Assembly (NCBI GenBank): GCA_032191485.1
Contig: JAVDOI010000006.1
Coordinates: forward strand, 15,404,740 to 15,468,739
DNA: 64,000 bases
Direction of reading: 5' to 3'
Origin: Leptoclinus maculatus
Lineage: Eukaryota; Chordata; Actinopteri; Perciformes; Stichaeidae
The position numbers and the translations under genes were made by a program. The notes under the pieces were generated by a model that worked only from the letters and a program-made list of their open reading frames with translations, was not told the origin of the DNA and made no database searches. Shown piece by piece: positions 51,704 to 64,000 of this stretch. Every line of letters starts with the position of its first letter. Position 1 is the first letter of the stretch.

Positions 51704-53197
51704 GCATGTGTGAAACAGTGCCACCAGGGGAGCTCTGGGGATCTGGGCCTCCGCGAATGTGCTCTAACACAAATAAAAGCCCTGTTTCTCTTTTGCATAA
51801 CCACTATTGCAGACCAATGCCACGACTGATATGAGACGATGCAACAAGCTGAGACAGACTCTGAACGGCTTCCACTTAAGAAACGAACACAACAGAAGAG
51901 AAGTGACAGCGCTCTGCAAATGAATGCAAACTTGGGAGAAATGGAACGGGGAGAATAATTCAATCTGCGGCCACCGCGTCCATTCAGCCGCCGAGGAGAA
52001 GTGAGATGAGGGGAAGGCAAGGGGGAGGGAGGAGACGTGGGAGGAGAGAGAGGGCTGAGGCGATAGATGCCTTTCTCCCTGGGCAGGGGCTCGGGTGGCA
52101 GGTACCTAGATAAGCCGGGGCCGAGCAAAGATTAACTGCCTGCTCTGATGGAAGAGCAAAATAAAAGGTAAGCCGACCTCTGCTTCCTTTGGCCTCTCTG
52201 CGTGAGTGTCCTTACTCTGTGAGGACAAGTGGTGGGGATTGTGTACATTAACCATGATGAGAATGTTTAAACATAGTCAACAGGAGGCCAGGCAAAAATA
52301 AACTAATGTCATTCCTACTGTGAGCAACATGAGCTGCATGACCTCTCATATCCTTTCGAAACACATCCCTTTTTGTCTTTCACAACTTTTCATTTCCTGC
52401 AGTCCTACACTGCAGACTGATACAACAGCCTTGGTGGGAGCACCTGCACAACTGGCAAACGGCTCCTCGGAAGATCACTTCTAATTGCTGGAGCACAGAC
52501 GTTACAATCAGACAGAGCTTTGCTGGTGAACTGCAGCGGTCCAGTGAGTCTGATTTCGAGTTCTAAAGCTGATATTCTGATATTCTAAAGCTGTTAGAAT
52601 AGATCTTTCCATTTTCCCGAGGCACTTTATTTTCTTCACTGCCACAGTTTTGCAGACAAAGTCAATGATCAGAAGAAAACCAACATCGGCTACTCAAGTC
52701 AGTTTTTTGTGTTTTTCTTTGTGTGGTGGATTTGGTCAGCTGTACTACAAGACAGCTTTTTACTTTCAATCATTTAGAAAAGGCTCATGATGCAATAATT
52801 ACAAGACCGTTTCTCTACTCTACATGGCAGAATTGATAAACTAACAGCATCAACAACTAACATTAAACCAATGGATCTTGTACGTTCCAAAAAGTGGCCT
52901 TTTGCCAATCAGATTACTAAAATGTATGCAACTGTTTTTTTCTCTGATTAAAACCACGAGTGTTTACATACACTTACAGGGTAACTTCAGTTTCTAATGG
53001 GTACAACAATGTTTTAAACCCGGTCTAGTATTGAGGTAGAGTGCTGCAGCAAAATGGGCTGAAATGTAATCCTTTCAGAATTTCTGCACATACAATGTAT
53101 TTCCACTAAAACTTCTTGTTTTTGCCACTGAGAGGATCAGATTGTTATTATAAGTGACAACATTATGCAAAGGGCCCTACAGAGAAATAATTTGTTT

Positions 53198-53213
53198 GGG
53201 GGGGGGGGGGGGG
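53198..53213. repeat. Poly-G run (16 nt)
   Basis: Uninterrupted G16, visible directly. Confidence 0.95.
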
Positions 53214-53679
53214 TTAACCTTTCGCTTGATCTAGTCTGTTTCTCACTGTGTCAAACAAAGTCTTGTTCAAGTACGAGACTGAAATCATTTTTTGACTTGT
53301 CTGCATTTTCATTTTTCGGGACGGCGGTAAAAAAAAAAAAGAAAGAAAAAAGTGATTCTGGAGCCTTGCTGTCATTTGTAGTTCTGCAATCGTGCATCTC
53401 TGTATAATTTGTCAGTATCCTTCTTTCACAAAAAAAACAACAGTAATTGTAATTGAGTAGAGAATCCTGAATAAGAGATCTAGATTGTATACAGATACTT
53501 AACTGGGTTTCTAACGGGTTTAGGGAGACCTCACACAGCAAATGTATCACTGAGAGAGCAGCGCTGCCAGAGGAAAGGAAATATGATTATATGTGGCGGT
53601 GCACCTTGATATCCCAAAATAATTGCATCACACACATTTGCACTAAAATAAAGACCAGTGCCTCCTCACTACAGAGTTT

Positions 53680-53845
53680 AGGTCAGGGGTTCACCAAAGT
53701 CATTTGAGTTCATCAGTTGGGGCACCATGAATGTTTGTACCAAATTCCATAGAAAATCCATCCCTCCATATCAGTCTAGACCTAAGTTTTGGACAAACTG
53801 ATATTACCATAGAGCCATGCCGCTACCATGGCTAGAGAAATCTGT
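53680..53845 (+). repeat. Fragment of a teleost dispersed repeat, plus orientation
   Basis: Recognisable words in order are TTCACCAAAGTCATTTGAG, GGCACCATGAATGTTTGTAC, CAAATTCCATAG, AAATCCATCC and GAGCCATGCCGCTACCATGG. These are typical of a very common teleost repeat, probably derived from the tail of a LINE. The copy is diverged. Confidence 0.7.
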
Positions 53846-55427
53846 AACGCACCCAGATCACTTATTTTGTTGTTCAATTGTTTTAATAGTTTTATTCAGT
53901 GTGCATTTGCCTATTTTTTCAGTGACTTCTGAAGTAGAGGATGTTTTAATTTATATCAAAGGGGACAGACCTGGTTTGTTTGGTTCAGTCACATCTATCG
54001 AACTGCTCCATTAACAACTCAGTGTGTCGCTGATCTAAATGGATGTATAGGCTACCCTCTTGTGTTGTGTTCAAAGGCCTTGAAGTAAATGTATTCTCTG
54101 CAGTGGAGACAGAATAACTTAACAAATGTAATTTCTGTGCCCAAAACATGAAATACCGTAAAACAGACATTTGTTGATTGATTTACATTTGGTTACTCTG
54201 TGTGTACATGTGTGTGTATCTGGTTATGTAAGAGCGCCATACTGTGAAAACAGCCCCTGTTGTTATGATCAATGGTCTGTCAGGATCTAACAGCCCCCTT
54301 TCAAGACACAAGCCCCTTATTTGCCTTGTTCATTCCACAAGAAAGGAGAAAAAGGTCAGAGGCAGACCACGGATATCAGGCCAGCTTTCAGATATGGATC
54401 ATCTCCCTCACTACCGACAGCTACTTCGCCCACAAGCAACATCTAGCCCCCCAGTTATCAAGTAAAAAAAAATAACAGCATAAATACTTTATTATTGAAC
54501 CAAAATAAAATGTATAAGATGTACACAGGGAATGTGCAATTTCACTGCCCCATAGATTTGTATGCAAAGAACTACTAAGGCAATTAAACAGTTTTTAATA
54601 CTGGATTGATTAAAAAAGGGGAGGTTTCTCCATCTCCGTAGTCTGTATCCACAAAATGTTACATATCGACTTCCTCCCATGGAACCATTTTGCTATAAGG
54701 CCTATCAGCTGATGAAGCTGATAAGAGGGAGCTGGTGGATAATCGCTGGGATGAGGCGGAGGTTGAGGGAGCTGATAGGGTGGAGGGCTGGGAGATTGGA
54801 GGTGGGGTGGATTTTGACCTGCTTAGTGAACTATGACATATTTTATAAAACATTATTTTCCCATTCTACAAAAGTCTCTCACTAGGAAGAGCAGATGACC
54901 GTACTGTGCCTTTTGTTGTCCAAACAAGGCACCGTTTTTTGCGCAGAGCTTATTTCATTTTTTTCCACCACCCAGCAGTAGAACATATATTTAACGTTTG
55001 ATTGCTGAGCTGTTTTTCAAAAAGCCCCTTTCATAAAAATGATCTTTTTCAATTGTGCCCTCTAGGAAAGAAAACAACGAACAGACAAGAGTACAGCCTT
55101 GCAATTGGAAAAAAAAAGAAAGAAAGAAAAGAAACGTCTGCGTTTTAGCACAGCGATTCCTGATTCAAGTGTCTCTATCTCTCCTTTTCTCTTGCCTCTC
55201 TGCAGATACAAAAATCGCACATGGGAGACTAGAAATATATGTTTTATGCAGTTTGGAGAGACGGCTGCAAAAAAAGCACAAAGCAGTCATTTCCATTCAT
55301 TTGTCTCTCGCTGACGGGGAAATGAGGGAGTGAAGCAGATGCTATTCCTACGTGAACAAGTTGCTTAAACACGGAAAGCATTTTTTTTTCCCTTTCAAGA
55401 AAGAGTTGGATAATTAGATGCTGTATC

Positions 55428-55429
<2 letters not shown>

Positions 55430-55473
<44 letters not shown>

Positions 55474-55475
55474 AC
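55430..55475. repeat. (C)30(CA)n compound repeat
   Basis: Thirty consecutive C (55430-55459) followed by about eight CA units. This is the longest homopolymer in the window; its length may include assembly error. Confidence 0.95.
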
Positions 55476-57255
55476 TTCCTGCCTGGAACCCATTGTCACT
55501 CAAATGAATGACTTTGTGTGAGGCAGGAACACGGCAAAAAAATATATAAATCTTCTGCTGTACACTGACATTTGTTTAGAAGAAAAAAAGGGAAAGCAGA
55601 GCATTCAACTGGAGCTGGAAATGGTAAATTCAAAGCTAAAACAAATGTGTGCATTGACGATGTCAAGAAAAGTGCTGGAGGCAGCGTACTGCCATGAAGC
55701 AGATCAGGTTCTGACATTTTGTCTAATGTGAAATGCTGCCAAGAAACAGTGTGACCTTTCATCAGTGGGAGTGATATAATGACCTAATAGTATAGATAAT
55801 ATAATCTAGATATACGACAATATGTTTATACAACACAACGCTGTATCCTATCCTGTGTGTGTGTTTGTAATGACCTCCCAGTGTGTGTGAGAGCATGAAG
55901 GTTGACACATCAGTATAGGGCAGCAGCATTAGCACAGTTCAGTTACATTGATCAAGTACTGAGATCCGTACGCTGAGACCACATTCGACGGTTGACTGGG
56001 CCGCATATGGTCACATTCTTTAAGCAGTACGCACGTGATTCTGTCCTGGGCGAAGTTAAAGGACCTCTTACTCAACTGAAATGTGTTACTCACGGAGAGA
56101 GGTGATCCACAACTATACTTTATGATGTAATTAAATAACATCACTTTATCGCTCCCACATTGTCAACAGCAGCCCATAACAGCTTCACTCATTCTGTTCT
56201 GACCTTTCAAAATAAAAGCCCTAGACATATACATTTAATTCAAGAGGTTGAATTAAATTACATTTTTTATTTAAAAAAATGTTTTCAGCTGATAACGGCT
56301 TTAAGGTATAGTTTACAGCAACAGCTTGAGTTTCTCCAAGTTTACGAGGTACACCTGAATGCACCGTGAAATCTCTGTCGGTCGTCACCCACATGCTTTA
56401 CAGTACAAAGCGATGTAGACACACAATCGATTTTAGGGGGAGATAGCGTGACCACAGTTGAAATCAACAAACAGTTTGTTGAGCGCTGTTTTCTCTGCTT
56501 GGGGTGATCAGAGACTGGTTGCTGCGGTCTCTAAATCTTCTGCAGTCTACACACACGTTTGTTGTTTGCATAACTCATGGCAAAATGTTGCCACACCGGT
56601 GGCTTCAGAGAAGCAAGAGGATTTTACAGTTCTCTTTGTCACTCCATCATCTCTGACTACGCCAATGGCCTTTGGTGTCTCTTTTATGGTGTTTCATGGG
56701 TGGAGAGAAAATGGGAGATTAGTCAATCCTGCTGTTGACTTTGAAGGTTGAAATTGATTTTTTTGATGTAGAATCGAGATTGTGACACCTCTACTTAATG
56801 TATAGTCTATATAGCTTCATCGCTTGTCGCTGACGTGTTGCTGTTTTTGTTCAAGCTCTGCACAGATCTGACACCTGCCACCAGACCGCTTTCATCCCCG
56901 GCTTTCTGAAGCTACAGTATGTGTGTGTCGCTAGCATTGGTAGTGTTGGCAGTGTCTCGCCATTGTCGGCGGCGTCCGCAGCATGGAGGTCCCCTGGGAC
57001 CGCCAGTAGACAATAACATTGTGTTTTTAGGTTCACTTAACTTACAAATATGTTCTTATTCCACAACAATATAAAACACATTTGGTCTTTGCAAAGGGCA
57101 ATGATAATGGTTACATTTTATTTAACGTTTATTTGCATATGGAGCTGGGAAGTGGTCACTCTGAACTGACGGGTAAGAGCTGTCCACTTGTGATCAGATC
57201 ACCGAGACACATTAATGCCAGGTCCAAACAGGGCCACTGTCCACCACCCTGTCAC

Positions 57256-57280
57256 CAACACCAGCTGTTAGCTGGTGTTG
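57256..57280. repeat. Perfect hairpin: 10-bp stem, 5-nt loop
   Basis: CAACACCAGC, the loop TGTTA, then GCTGGTGTTG. Visible directly; no adjacent T tract. Confidence 0.8.
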
Positions 57281-57381
57281 CTGAGTTTACATGTGGCTTC
57301 TCCTTTGAAGGTTAAACAGGCAATGCTTCAGCAAATTCTCTCGAGGCTTAGAAGAAGTTAGTCAGCCATACGTTGAGTGAG

Positions 57382-57384
<3 letters not shown>

Positions 57385-57457
<73 letters not shown>
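57385..57457. repeat. (TG)n microsatellite
   Basis: Pure TG run of about 73 nt, visible directly. Confidence 0.97.
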
Positions 57458-57459
<2 letters not shown>

Positions 57460-57739
57460 TGTAATAGCTTTGCTGCAGGTTGAAACAGATGGTTGCTAAT
57501 GGAAGTTCATAGATCTGAATGACAGGGGCCAGGGGATTGGGGAGGAGATTATGGGAGGGGATGCGTGATTCAGTGCATGTGTGTGTGTTGGAGTGTATCT
57601 ACCTCTGTGTACACACGCACAATTAGTGTGTAGATCACTAAGAAAGTAGACCAACTAATGCTTCTAGTCCTCGGGTAAATGAAGATAAATGTTTAACAGA
57701 CGTTTATAGCCACACTAGTGATGTAGCTTTAGGGTTAAC

Positions 57740-58160
57740 AATCTATGTGTTGATCAGTGCACCACGACTATTGAATGCATTATCATGATGTTTTGTACAA
57801 ACATTCATGCCCCTAAAGAATGAAGCCCGCTCACTTTGGTGATCCTCTGCTTTTTCATCGAGCATCACTGGAAGGTCAAAGCTCATTTGTCAGTGTTTCC
57901 AGATGATGAATCCTAATGAATTTAGTGATCCCGGAATTTCCCTTTAGTGCTACCATGAGGTTGACATTAAGGGTTTTGAGTGAAGTGTCTTGATGAACTT
58001 GATTGAACTTGTCGGATGGGTTGCAAAGGAATTTGGTAAATGAACGTTCGCCCATGATGAATTCTAATCACTTAAAGTTTAATCTAGTGGTCAAAATCTT
58101 GATTTGTCAAATGTTAGCATGCTAACACTTTGTGTTCAGTGCTGATTAGCATGAAGGTTA
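57740..58160 (-). repeat. Copy of a teleost dispersed repeat, minus orientation
   Basis: Words such as CTTTGGTGATCCTCTG, CTTTTTCATCGAGC, GGAAGGTCAAAGC, TTTAGTGCTACCATGAGG and AATGTTAGCATGCTAACAC are those of the repeat at 53680, read on the opposite strand, including a more internal part. Boundaries are approximate and family recognition is from memory. Confidence 0.65.
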
Positions 58161-58873
58161 TGATAAATCCTAAAATCCTTAAACTTTTGCTATAATACTA
58201 TGTTTATATATTAGAACATATATGAGAATAAAAGAGTTCATTCTCAGTTGATGTTTACCTCACTGAACTGGATGGTAATCAGAAATAAAACTGGAACTGT
58301 AATTTCTCTTGACAGTCTTGAGTAGTACTCAACTCATTTTGGGAGAAATTTGATTTAGAATCTGTTTTGCATTGTTCACAGAGACAATAAAACAGCAGAT
58401 CATGACGGATGACAAAAATCAAATAAAAATGTCCTCATGCTTTGTTGGTTACATTTCAGAAATCATCAGGTGTACTATAAACACTGCAGAGACATTTCAA
58501 ACAGTTCCCTCTTATATTGCATCTAAATTAACTTTTAAATGGTTTTTGCAGCGGTAAAAGAAATGCCAAAACATCCTTTAAAACATCAGTTTGAAGGAAT
58601 AGAACGGGATCCTAAAGGCATCTGAAAAGAAACCACAAATGGTGTATATCCTCGGGAACCTGATGGAATCTCTCTGAACTACACCGACAGAAATTTGATA
58701 TGCTTTTGCCAATCAGTGCACGCTGCAAGTTGTGAAGTTTTCTCTTCTATTTTTACCCAAGTAGAGCTCGGCCTACTTCCCTTGTACTTCTCTGATGGGA
58801 CATGGGAGTTATAACTGCCTCTCCAAAGGCCTACAGGAAATGAAAAAACAAATTACTTTGTTAGAGTCTCCCC

Positions 58874-58897
58874 GTGGTGGTGGTGGTGGTGGTGGTG
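58874..58897. repeat. (GGT)n microsatellite
   Basis: About eight GTG/GGT units, visible directly. Confidence 0.93.
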
Positions 58898-60364
58898 GGA
58901 GGGCTAGGGTTGTAATATAGCTATGTCTTCTACAACAGCATATACAAAAATGTTCCATGCATGTTAAAGTTCTGACTGCTGATTGGGTTCATTAGTTATT
59001 CAAACCATCTGACCTCCCCACAGCACTGCTCAGACACACTCATTATGAAGCCCTTGTAATTCATTAAGCTCCCTAAATGAACACAAGCCATATCGAGGGG
59101 TGCTCGCCGTTACTGAGTGGCTTGCTGTGCCTCAGGGAGGTTAATAGTGAGTGTGTGGATCAAGTTTTAATGCTATGATAAGGGCAGGGTTGGACTTTAA
59201 CTGACTGACAACAGAAGAATTATGAGTTAGAGTAGGAGGGTGTAAAGGTATAAGATTTAAATATGTGTTTTGTGTCCATTCATCGAACATTACATATTCA
59301 CAATAGTAAATAATAGATGAAGAATACACATACACCTGGAATGAAATACATTTCTATGCTAGAAGACTACTTGGTATGGTGTGGTAATTATAATCATAGC
59401 ACCCACGCTTCCATTTATTCTCACAAAAAAAAATCACTTAAACGTTGCCCCAGAATCAGGTGTGAGGGGGAGCGAGGCTGCAGGGTGCTCTCGCTCCCTC
59501 TGAAAGTGGGAGACAACTCCTTCATTTGTCACCACGTCACGCCAACAGGAGGGATATAATCACTTGCTGCCGGTGGTGTAATTCATTGCGGGCACACCAA
59601 CTGCTGCCGTACTGCTGCTGTTGGGAATGACAGAAACTAAGAATTCAAGTGTTTCAAATGATTTTAAAAGCTTGGCAGTATTCTTAAAGATCGCTTTTAG
59701 GGAGTTAAGTAGTAGTTATCGATTCACCGGCACAGCAGGCAAACATACAACACAGCACAGCACTGGCTGATTGAAAAGAATCACCAGTGGCCGTATTGAA
59801 ATCAGTAACCAGAGCCACATTAGATAAAGGAGGGCTTCACTTTACTAATCCTCCAGCTGTAGTACACTACCACTGAGGGCCAATCCAGATCAGAGTGACA
59901 GCTCTCACTGCTCACAGCAGCTTCACAGTGGTCTGTTAGTGGGAGCCTCATTTTTAGGACTGGTGGCCCTTTAAAAGACTGAGTGCTAAATTTAGCTGTT
60001 ATAAATTGGTTATTTGTGCCGGATGCCTGTTCAATTAAAGCCAGTCACTGAGGCGTCTGAGAGACTCCAAGGAGGTGGTTTTACTCACAGAGTTACTGCA
60101 CTAACAATAATTAAAACTGTTGATTTCTTGTTGGTTTTTGGCCCAACCATTAACAAACAACTGTACAAAGTATAACGTATCAATTAAAATGAACACTGTT
60201 GCTGCCTTTCCATTTATTATTCAAATACTAAGTGATCAAAGCTACCCTTTCTCTGATGGAGGCAGTTTTACTGAAACATTGGTCTCAGTGTGGGCAGCTT
60301 CACCTCCTCTTTGTCTCGATACATTTTCTGCAAGACAGCACCTCATCAACAGAGTGTGTGCATC

Positions 60365-60376
60365 CCCCCCCCCCCC
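60365..60376. repeat. Poly-C run
   Basis: A C run of about 11-12 nt, visible directly. Confidence 0.88.
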
Positions 60377-61489
60377 TACAAAAAGTAGTTACTCCACACC
60401 ACAAAGCCAATTCTCCAGTGTGAGAATATCCAATGAGTTGACAGGAGGTTTGTTGACAACTAATAAAGCTGGTTCAGCTCTGGGGTGGTCATTCAGAGAT
60501 CAAAACTATTAGTAGTGTAAACTGATGCTGAGTTTCAAAAACATATTAGCGTCAGAACGACTGACTTTAAAACAAGGTAATGAGGCAGCAAAGTGAGTGC
60601 ATGACCGAGAGCCTGCAGCTACCATTTTGATAACTGTTCAACATCAGTCTCTCAGTTTCTTTAGTGAACACACGAGTGGGTATTTCAGATGTACTTTCTA
60701 AACACTGATGAGTAGATCCAAATGTTCACACCTGTGCCAACATGTGCATGCTCGCACTCCTTTCAGAATGCATGTTGGCTGTGCGTGTCACGCACGACAC
60801 TATGTGTCTCAGTGAATTATTGATGGATGTAACGTGATGACAGATGACTCAGAGCGGCCCGTCCCTCCCCATCCCTGACCCGACTGTGTCGTCTTGGTTT
60901 CCACAGTCAGGAGGAGACGGAGGCCCACGCAGTCTGATTGATTAATTCTGTCAAGCACACTTCTTTCTGTCCCTGCACAGTGTCCGGTCCGAGCTCTCCT
61001 GCAATCTCTCACAATCACTATCAGCATGACTGCAAAAGTCACAGAATATTACTGTCTTTCCTGAAAGAGAACCTTTCCACTGTCCACCATTTTCTTCATT
61101 TCCGCATAAAATAATTAGCTCCTGATTAGGCCCCCGTGGCCACCAGAGGGCCCCTAGTGCGTCTGAAATGTCCCAAAAAGGAGTCACACATTACAAAAGT
61201 GCCCCGTCTCCTCCTTGAGTTTAGGAAGAGATGTAGGGCACAACTCAGGTGTGAACCTCCCAGGTGTGACTACGCTACACTATCGGTTTCACTTCTAGTC
61301 TGACGGTATTTGCTGTCGCTGTGCTGCGCACAAACCTCAGAGTGAATCATATCTATTTATAGCGGCCAATCTTATATTTCCACAACGGTGAAGTGAACCA
61401 CAGATCTCAACATGCACATTTGTTTGACTAAAAGGCCTCAGTGCTAACTGTGTCTGTGCGACCGCTGTTAAGGTGTCCTCGCTGTAGGG

Positions 61490-63135
61490 TGATTGCTTGT
61501 AGTAGTTTTAATGAATAATAATTAATTAATATCACAATATACAACAATTATTAATAACTTAATTATGATTTATTAACCCATAAATTAGTATAGAAGAATG
61601 ATGGTACTCAGCTTACGCCATAAGACGCCATTGTTTTAACTAACAGATTTTAACACCCAATTTAGAAAAATAGGGAAAACTTCTAAATCTGATATTAATC
61701 AATGAAATCTTAATCTCAGGGTTGCTACGGAGGTCTTTTCATGGTGTACAGGGACAACTACATAACTAAACTACTGAACAGAAAATTAATGAATAAACAA
61801 TAAAATAAACAAAATAAATAAATAATGAATATGATGAAGAGTACAATGAACAATGATGAACCAAAAATAAAATGAAAAGAAATGAAAAGGATTGCATGTG
61901 ACCAGGTAGAATCAGTGACTCATATCATTGATTGATGTCTATCAATTAAATCCGGGATTTGATGTTTTTAAATTCTATTTAGTTCAAAAGATGTATGTAC
62001 CGTTGAGCAGTAGAGTTTGAGAAGCACCAGGAAAGACTGAAATAATTTTAGACTCGTTCTAATTTAAATTTAATTTAGATCTTTAGGTCTAAAACTTTTA
62101 CATCTAAGATTATTTTATTATCAGACTTAAATCTATTTAGCCTAGAAACATCAAACTCATTTACATCTGGTAATTGTATCGTTTCACCCGACGGTTCTGA
62201 CGGGCAGATGGGAGGTTAAGCTGTCTGCAGTGGGGGCTGTTTCTCTGTGGGTATCTCTGCATCTTGGATCTTGTTGGATGATAGTAGTTTGTTGAATCGC
62301 ATTCTTCCATCTCTCTCGCTCTGAGGCAGTTGGTTCGGCTTTCTCTGGTTTCTTCGTCTCCATCTCTCTCTCTTCCTCAGAGATCACCCTTCAGTGTCAA
62401 AGTCCAGAGTCGAAGTGCAGTGTAGAAGAGAAGTGTCCTCTGACGTCTTCTTGCTTCAACTTCTTGAGAAAAGGGGTGCAGTTTATGGCGGGAACAGCGC
62501 CTCTCCCATCCCAACAACTATCTTGTTTCTTTCTTTTGACCTTCTTTGACATAATTAATACTAGTTACTTACATAGTCTTTTTAATTCTTCCATATTTGA
62601 CAGCTGCAGAACGGTACCAAACAGTTGGATATAAATCACTGAATAAAACCTGATCAATTAAATATAGAACATATCAACATCCAGTTGATATGGCAGGAAA
62701 CAAAGAATTGTAAATTGATATATATATTATATATATCAATTACCTCAGACTAGGACTAACATATCAATTCCGGTACTTGTTATTTTGCATCAAGACTATC
62801 GTCGTTATTTACAATCGGATGTGTCTCTGTGTCCCTCAGGAATGTAGATGCTCATAAAACCTTGTAGGGTCAGCCTTAAGGAAGGTCTTATAGCTCATAA
62901 ATCAAGTGTCAAGATTGAACCCAAGTCTTATCTTGAGTTTATCCAGACACATGGTAAATGCACTTTGGTGGTTCAAACACTTAGTGCCCTTTGGGTTCCT
63001 GAGAGCAGTCTTTGGAAGAAGTTTATTGGTTCAGATTGTGTCAATGACATCCGTGGATGTTCGCTACATCCCTCACTTGTGTTACTTTTCAGTACCTTTC
63101 CTTGTTAGAATATTCAACCGGGCCTCATCCCTGAA
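61490..63135. other. Unclassified AT-rich segment, possible old mobile element
   Basis: The left part (61490-62170) is strongly AT-rich with many AATAA/TTAATTAA words. A more GC-rich middle (62180-62520) follows, then AT-rich DNA with a perfect 29-nt palindrome at 62713-62741. The composition differs from the flanks. A 67-codon minus-strand frame at 62184-62387 is rich in Glu, Lys and Arg but matches nothing I recognise. LTR-like ends (TG...CA) and target duplications were looked for and not established. It may simply be intron. Confidence 0.3.
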
Positions 63136-64000
63136 ACCATCACAATAAGAAACCCATTAGTCTGCCGGGTGTGTATACATCAAGCAGCGAGTAGACCAGA
63201 GGCACACATCCTTCAGCCTTTAAGTGGTATTGGACTAGTATTGAGATCTGTGTAATTGGATTAGACCAACCTTAGTCCCTTCTCTATTCCACCAGTTCCT
63301 TCTGTGAAATCATAACTTAAGAGCTTTGACAATGGTAGTTTTGCTGTGCAGCAGCTGATGGAAATGCAACATGATCTCTGTCTGTAGCTCCTGGCCTCAT
63401 CTTTCCTCCCTGAGGCGGGAAAATCCCAGCAGCAGCCTGACTGACAGCTCAACTCTGCCTGGCTTTGACTGACAGCGTACAGGATGTTGTGCAGCCTCAG
63501 ATGTTTCTGAGGTGCCCAACTGATCTCAGGCCTCTACGGCGATCATATGGAGCATCACAAAGAGGTGCACAGGAAGGGATGAGGGCTCAGATGAGTCTGG
63601 GAGGTCTATCACACCTGTTTGGCTTTATACACATGACAGGGTACATGGAGGGCTGGCTGCTCTGGGTTAAAAGGCCTGTCAGACAGACACCCTTGTATCA
63701 TCGCTCAGGTGGGAGCCTGTTGCTCTGATAATACATGCGCATAGGAAAACACAGCGAAAGTACAAAGAAGCACATGCAGACGTGCTCTCCACTCACAGAG
63801 CTGCTGCTGCTGCTACCAGCACAGTATATTGTCACCTGTCAACTAATATGATATGAGATAATCAAGCGTGGATATTTCATACTGTGGCTAGAGAGGAAGT
63901 GTTACTTAACCAGAGCTCCCCACAAGCGCCGGCTGCAAGCCAAACAGCTTGCTAATTTATTTATTTTTTTATAAAAACCTAATAAAAAGGTTTTGATCAA

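Larger units (their letters stand above)
36668..64000 (-). other. Upstream intron of the 60-nt exon (over 27 kb, runs off the window)
   Basis: The preceding alpha-2/delta exon, expected to be about 117 nt and to encode an NLFEVQENEP-like stretch, was looked for on the minus strand and not found. The interval holds a CAG run at 40589, TG tracts at 43133 and 57385, a ~499-bp TIR element at 49.87 kb, and other teleost repeats at 51.3, 53.7 and 57.7 kb. Poly-C of 30 nt lies at 55430 and an AT-rich segment at 61.5-63.1 kb. Stretches such as 44.5-49.8 kb show nothing distinctive beyond AT-rich intronic DNA and one 138-codon chance open frame. Confidence 0.6.

Noticed and set aside
51436..52128. 230-codon minus-strand open frame, the longest in the window
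   Set aside because: It runs through a CA microsatellite and a known dispersed repeat, with Pro/Ser-rich low-complexity ends. No family resemblance.
62184..62387. 67-codon charged minus-strand frame, considered as a gene or retroviral remnant
   Set aside because: No motif recognised, no flanking polymerase or gag-like sequence, and LTR ends not established.

Overview
The window is animal nuclear DNA, almost certainly from a ray-finned (teleost) fish. It has no dense open reading frames. It has long (CA)n/(TG)n microsatellites and several dispersed repeats typical of teleosts. Five short exons with consensus GT/AG splice sites lie on the minus strand. The species cannot be named from the sequence alone. 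A percomorph is the best guess from the repeat types, which I recognise from general knowledge and not from a search. Joined in minus-strand order, the five exons form one uninterrupted reading frame of 434 nt (144 codons plus 2 nt). It matches the N-terminal extracellular part of a voltage-gated calcium channel alpha-2/delta auxiliary subunit, best fitting alpha-2/delta-2 (cacna2d2; the a or b teleost paralogue cannot be decided here). The covered stretch runs from a coiled, charged N-terminal segment through the VWA_N region to the arginine triplet just before the VWA domain.

Layout, in transcript order from high to low coordinates: more than 27 kb of upstream intron (36668-64000), a 60-nt exon (36608-36667), a 15.6-kb intron, a 45-nt exon (20935-20979), a 4.0-kb intron, a 139-nt exon (16747-16885), a 10.5-kb intron, a 132-nt exon (6111-6242), a 228-nt intron, a 58-nt exon (5825-5882), then 5.8 kb of intron to position 1. 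I found neither the preceding exon (expected about 117 nt) nor the following exon, which opens the VWA domain; both should lie outside the window. By homology these look like exons 4 to 8.

The rest is intronic. It holds a cluster of four long CA tracts at 7.1-11.9 kb, several poly-G/poly-C runs, and a decayed non-LTR-type reverse transcriptase fragment at 32.9-34.1 kb with its pieces in an unexpected order. It also holds a ~499-bp terminal-inverted-repeat element at 49.87-50.37 kb, copies of other common teleost repeats at 51.3, 53.7 and 57.7 kb, and an unclassified AT-rich segment at 61.5-63.1 kb. Several low-repeat stretches rich in homeodomain-type TAATTA sites (11.2, 13.5, 18.9 and 38.3 kb) are candidate regulatory elements. 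No RNA gene, CRISPR array, second protein-coding gene or convincing new biological system was found. The most useful leads are the splice-site context of the small exons, the rearranged retroelement, the paired inverted repeats and a perfect RFX-type palindrome.
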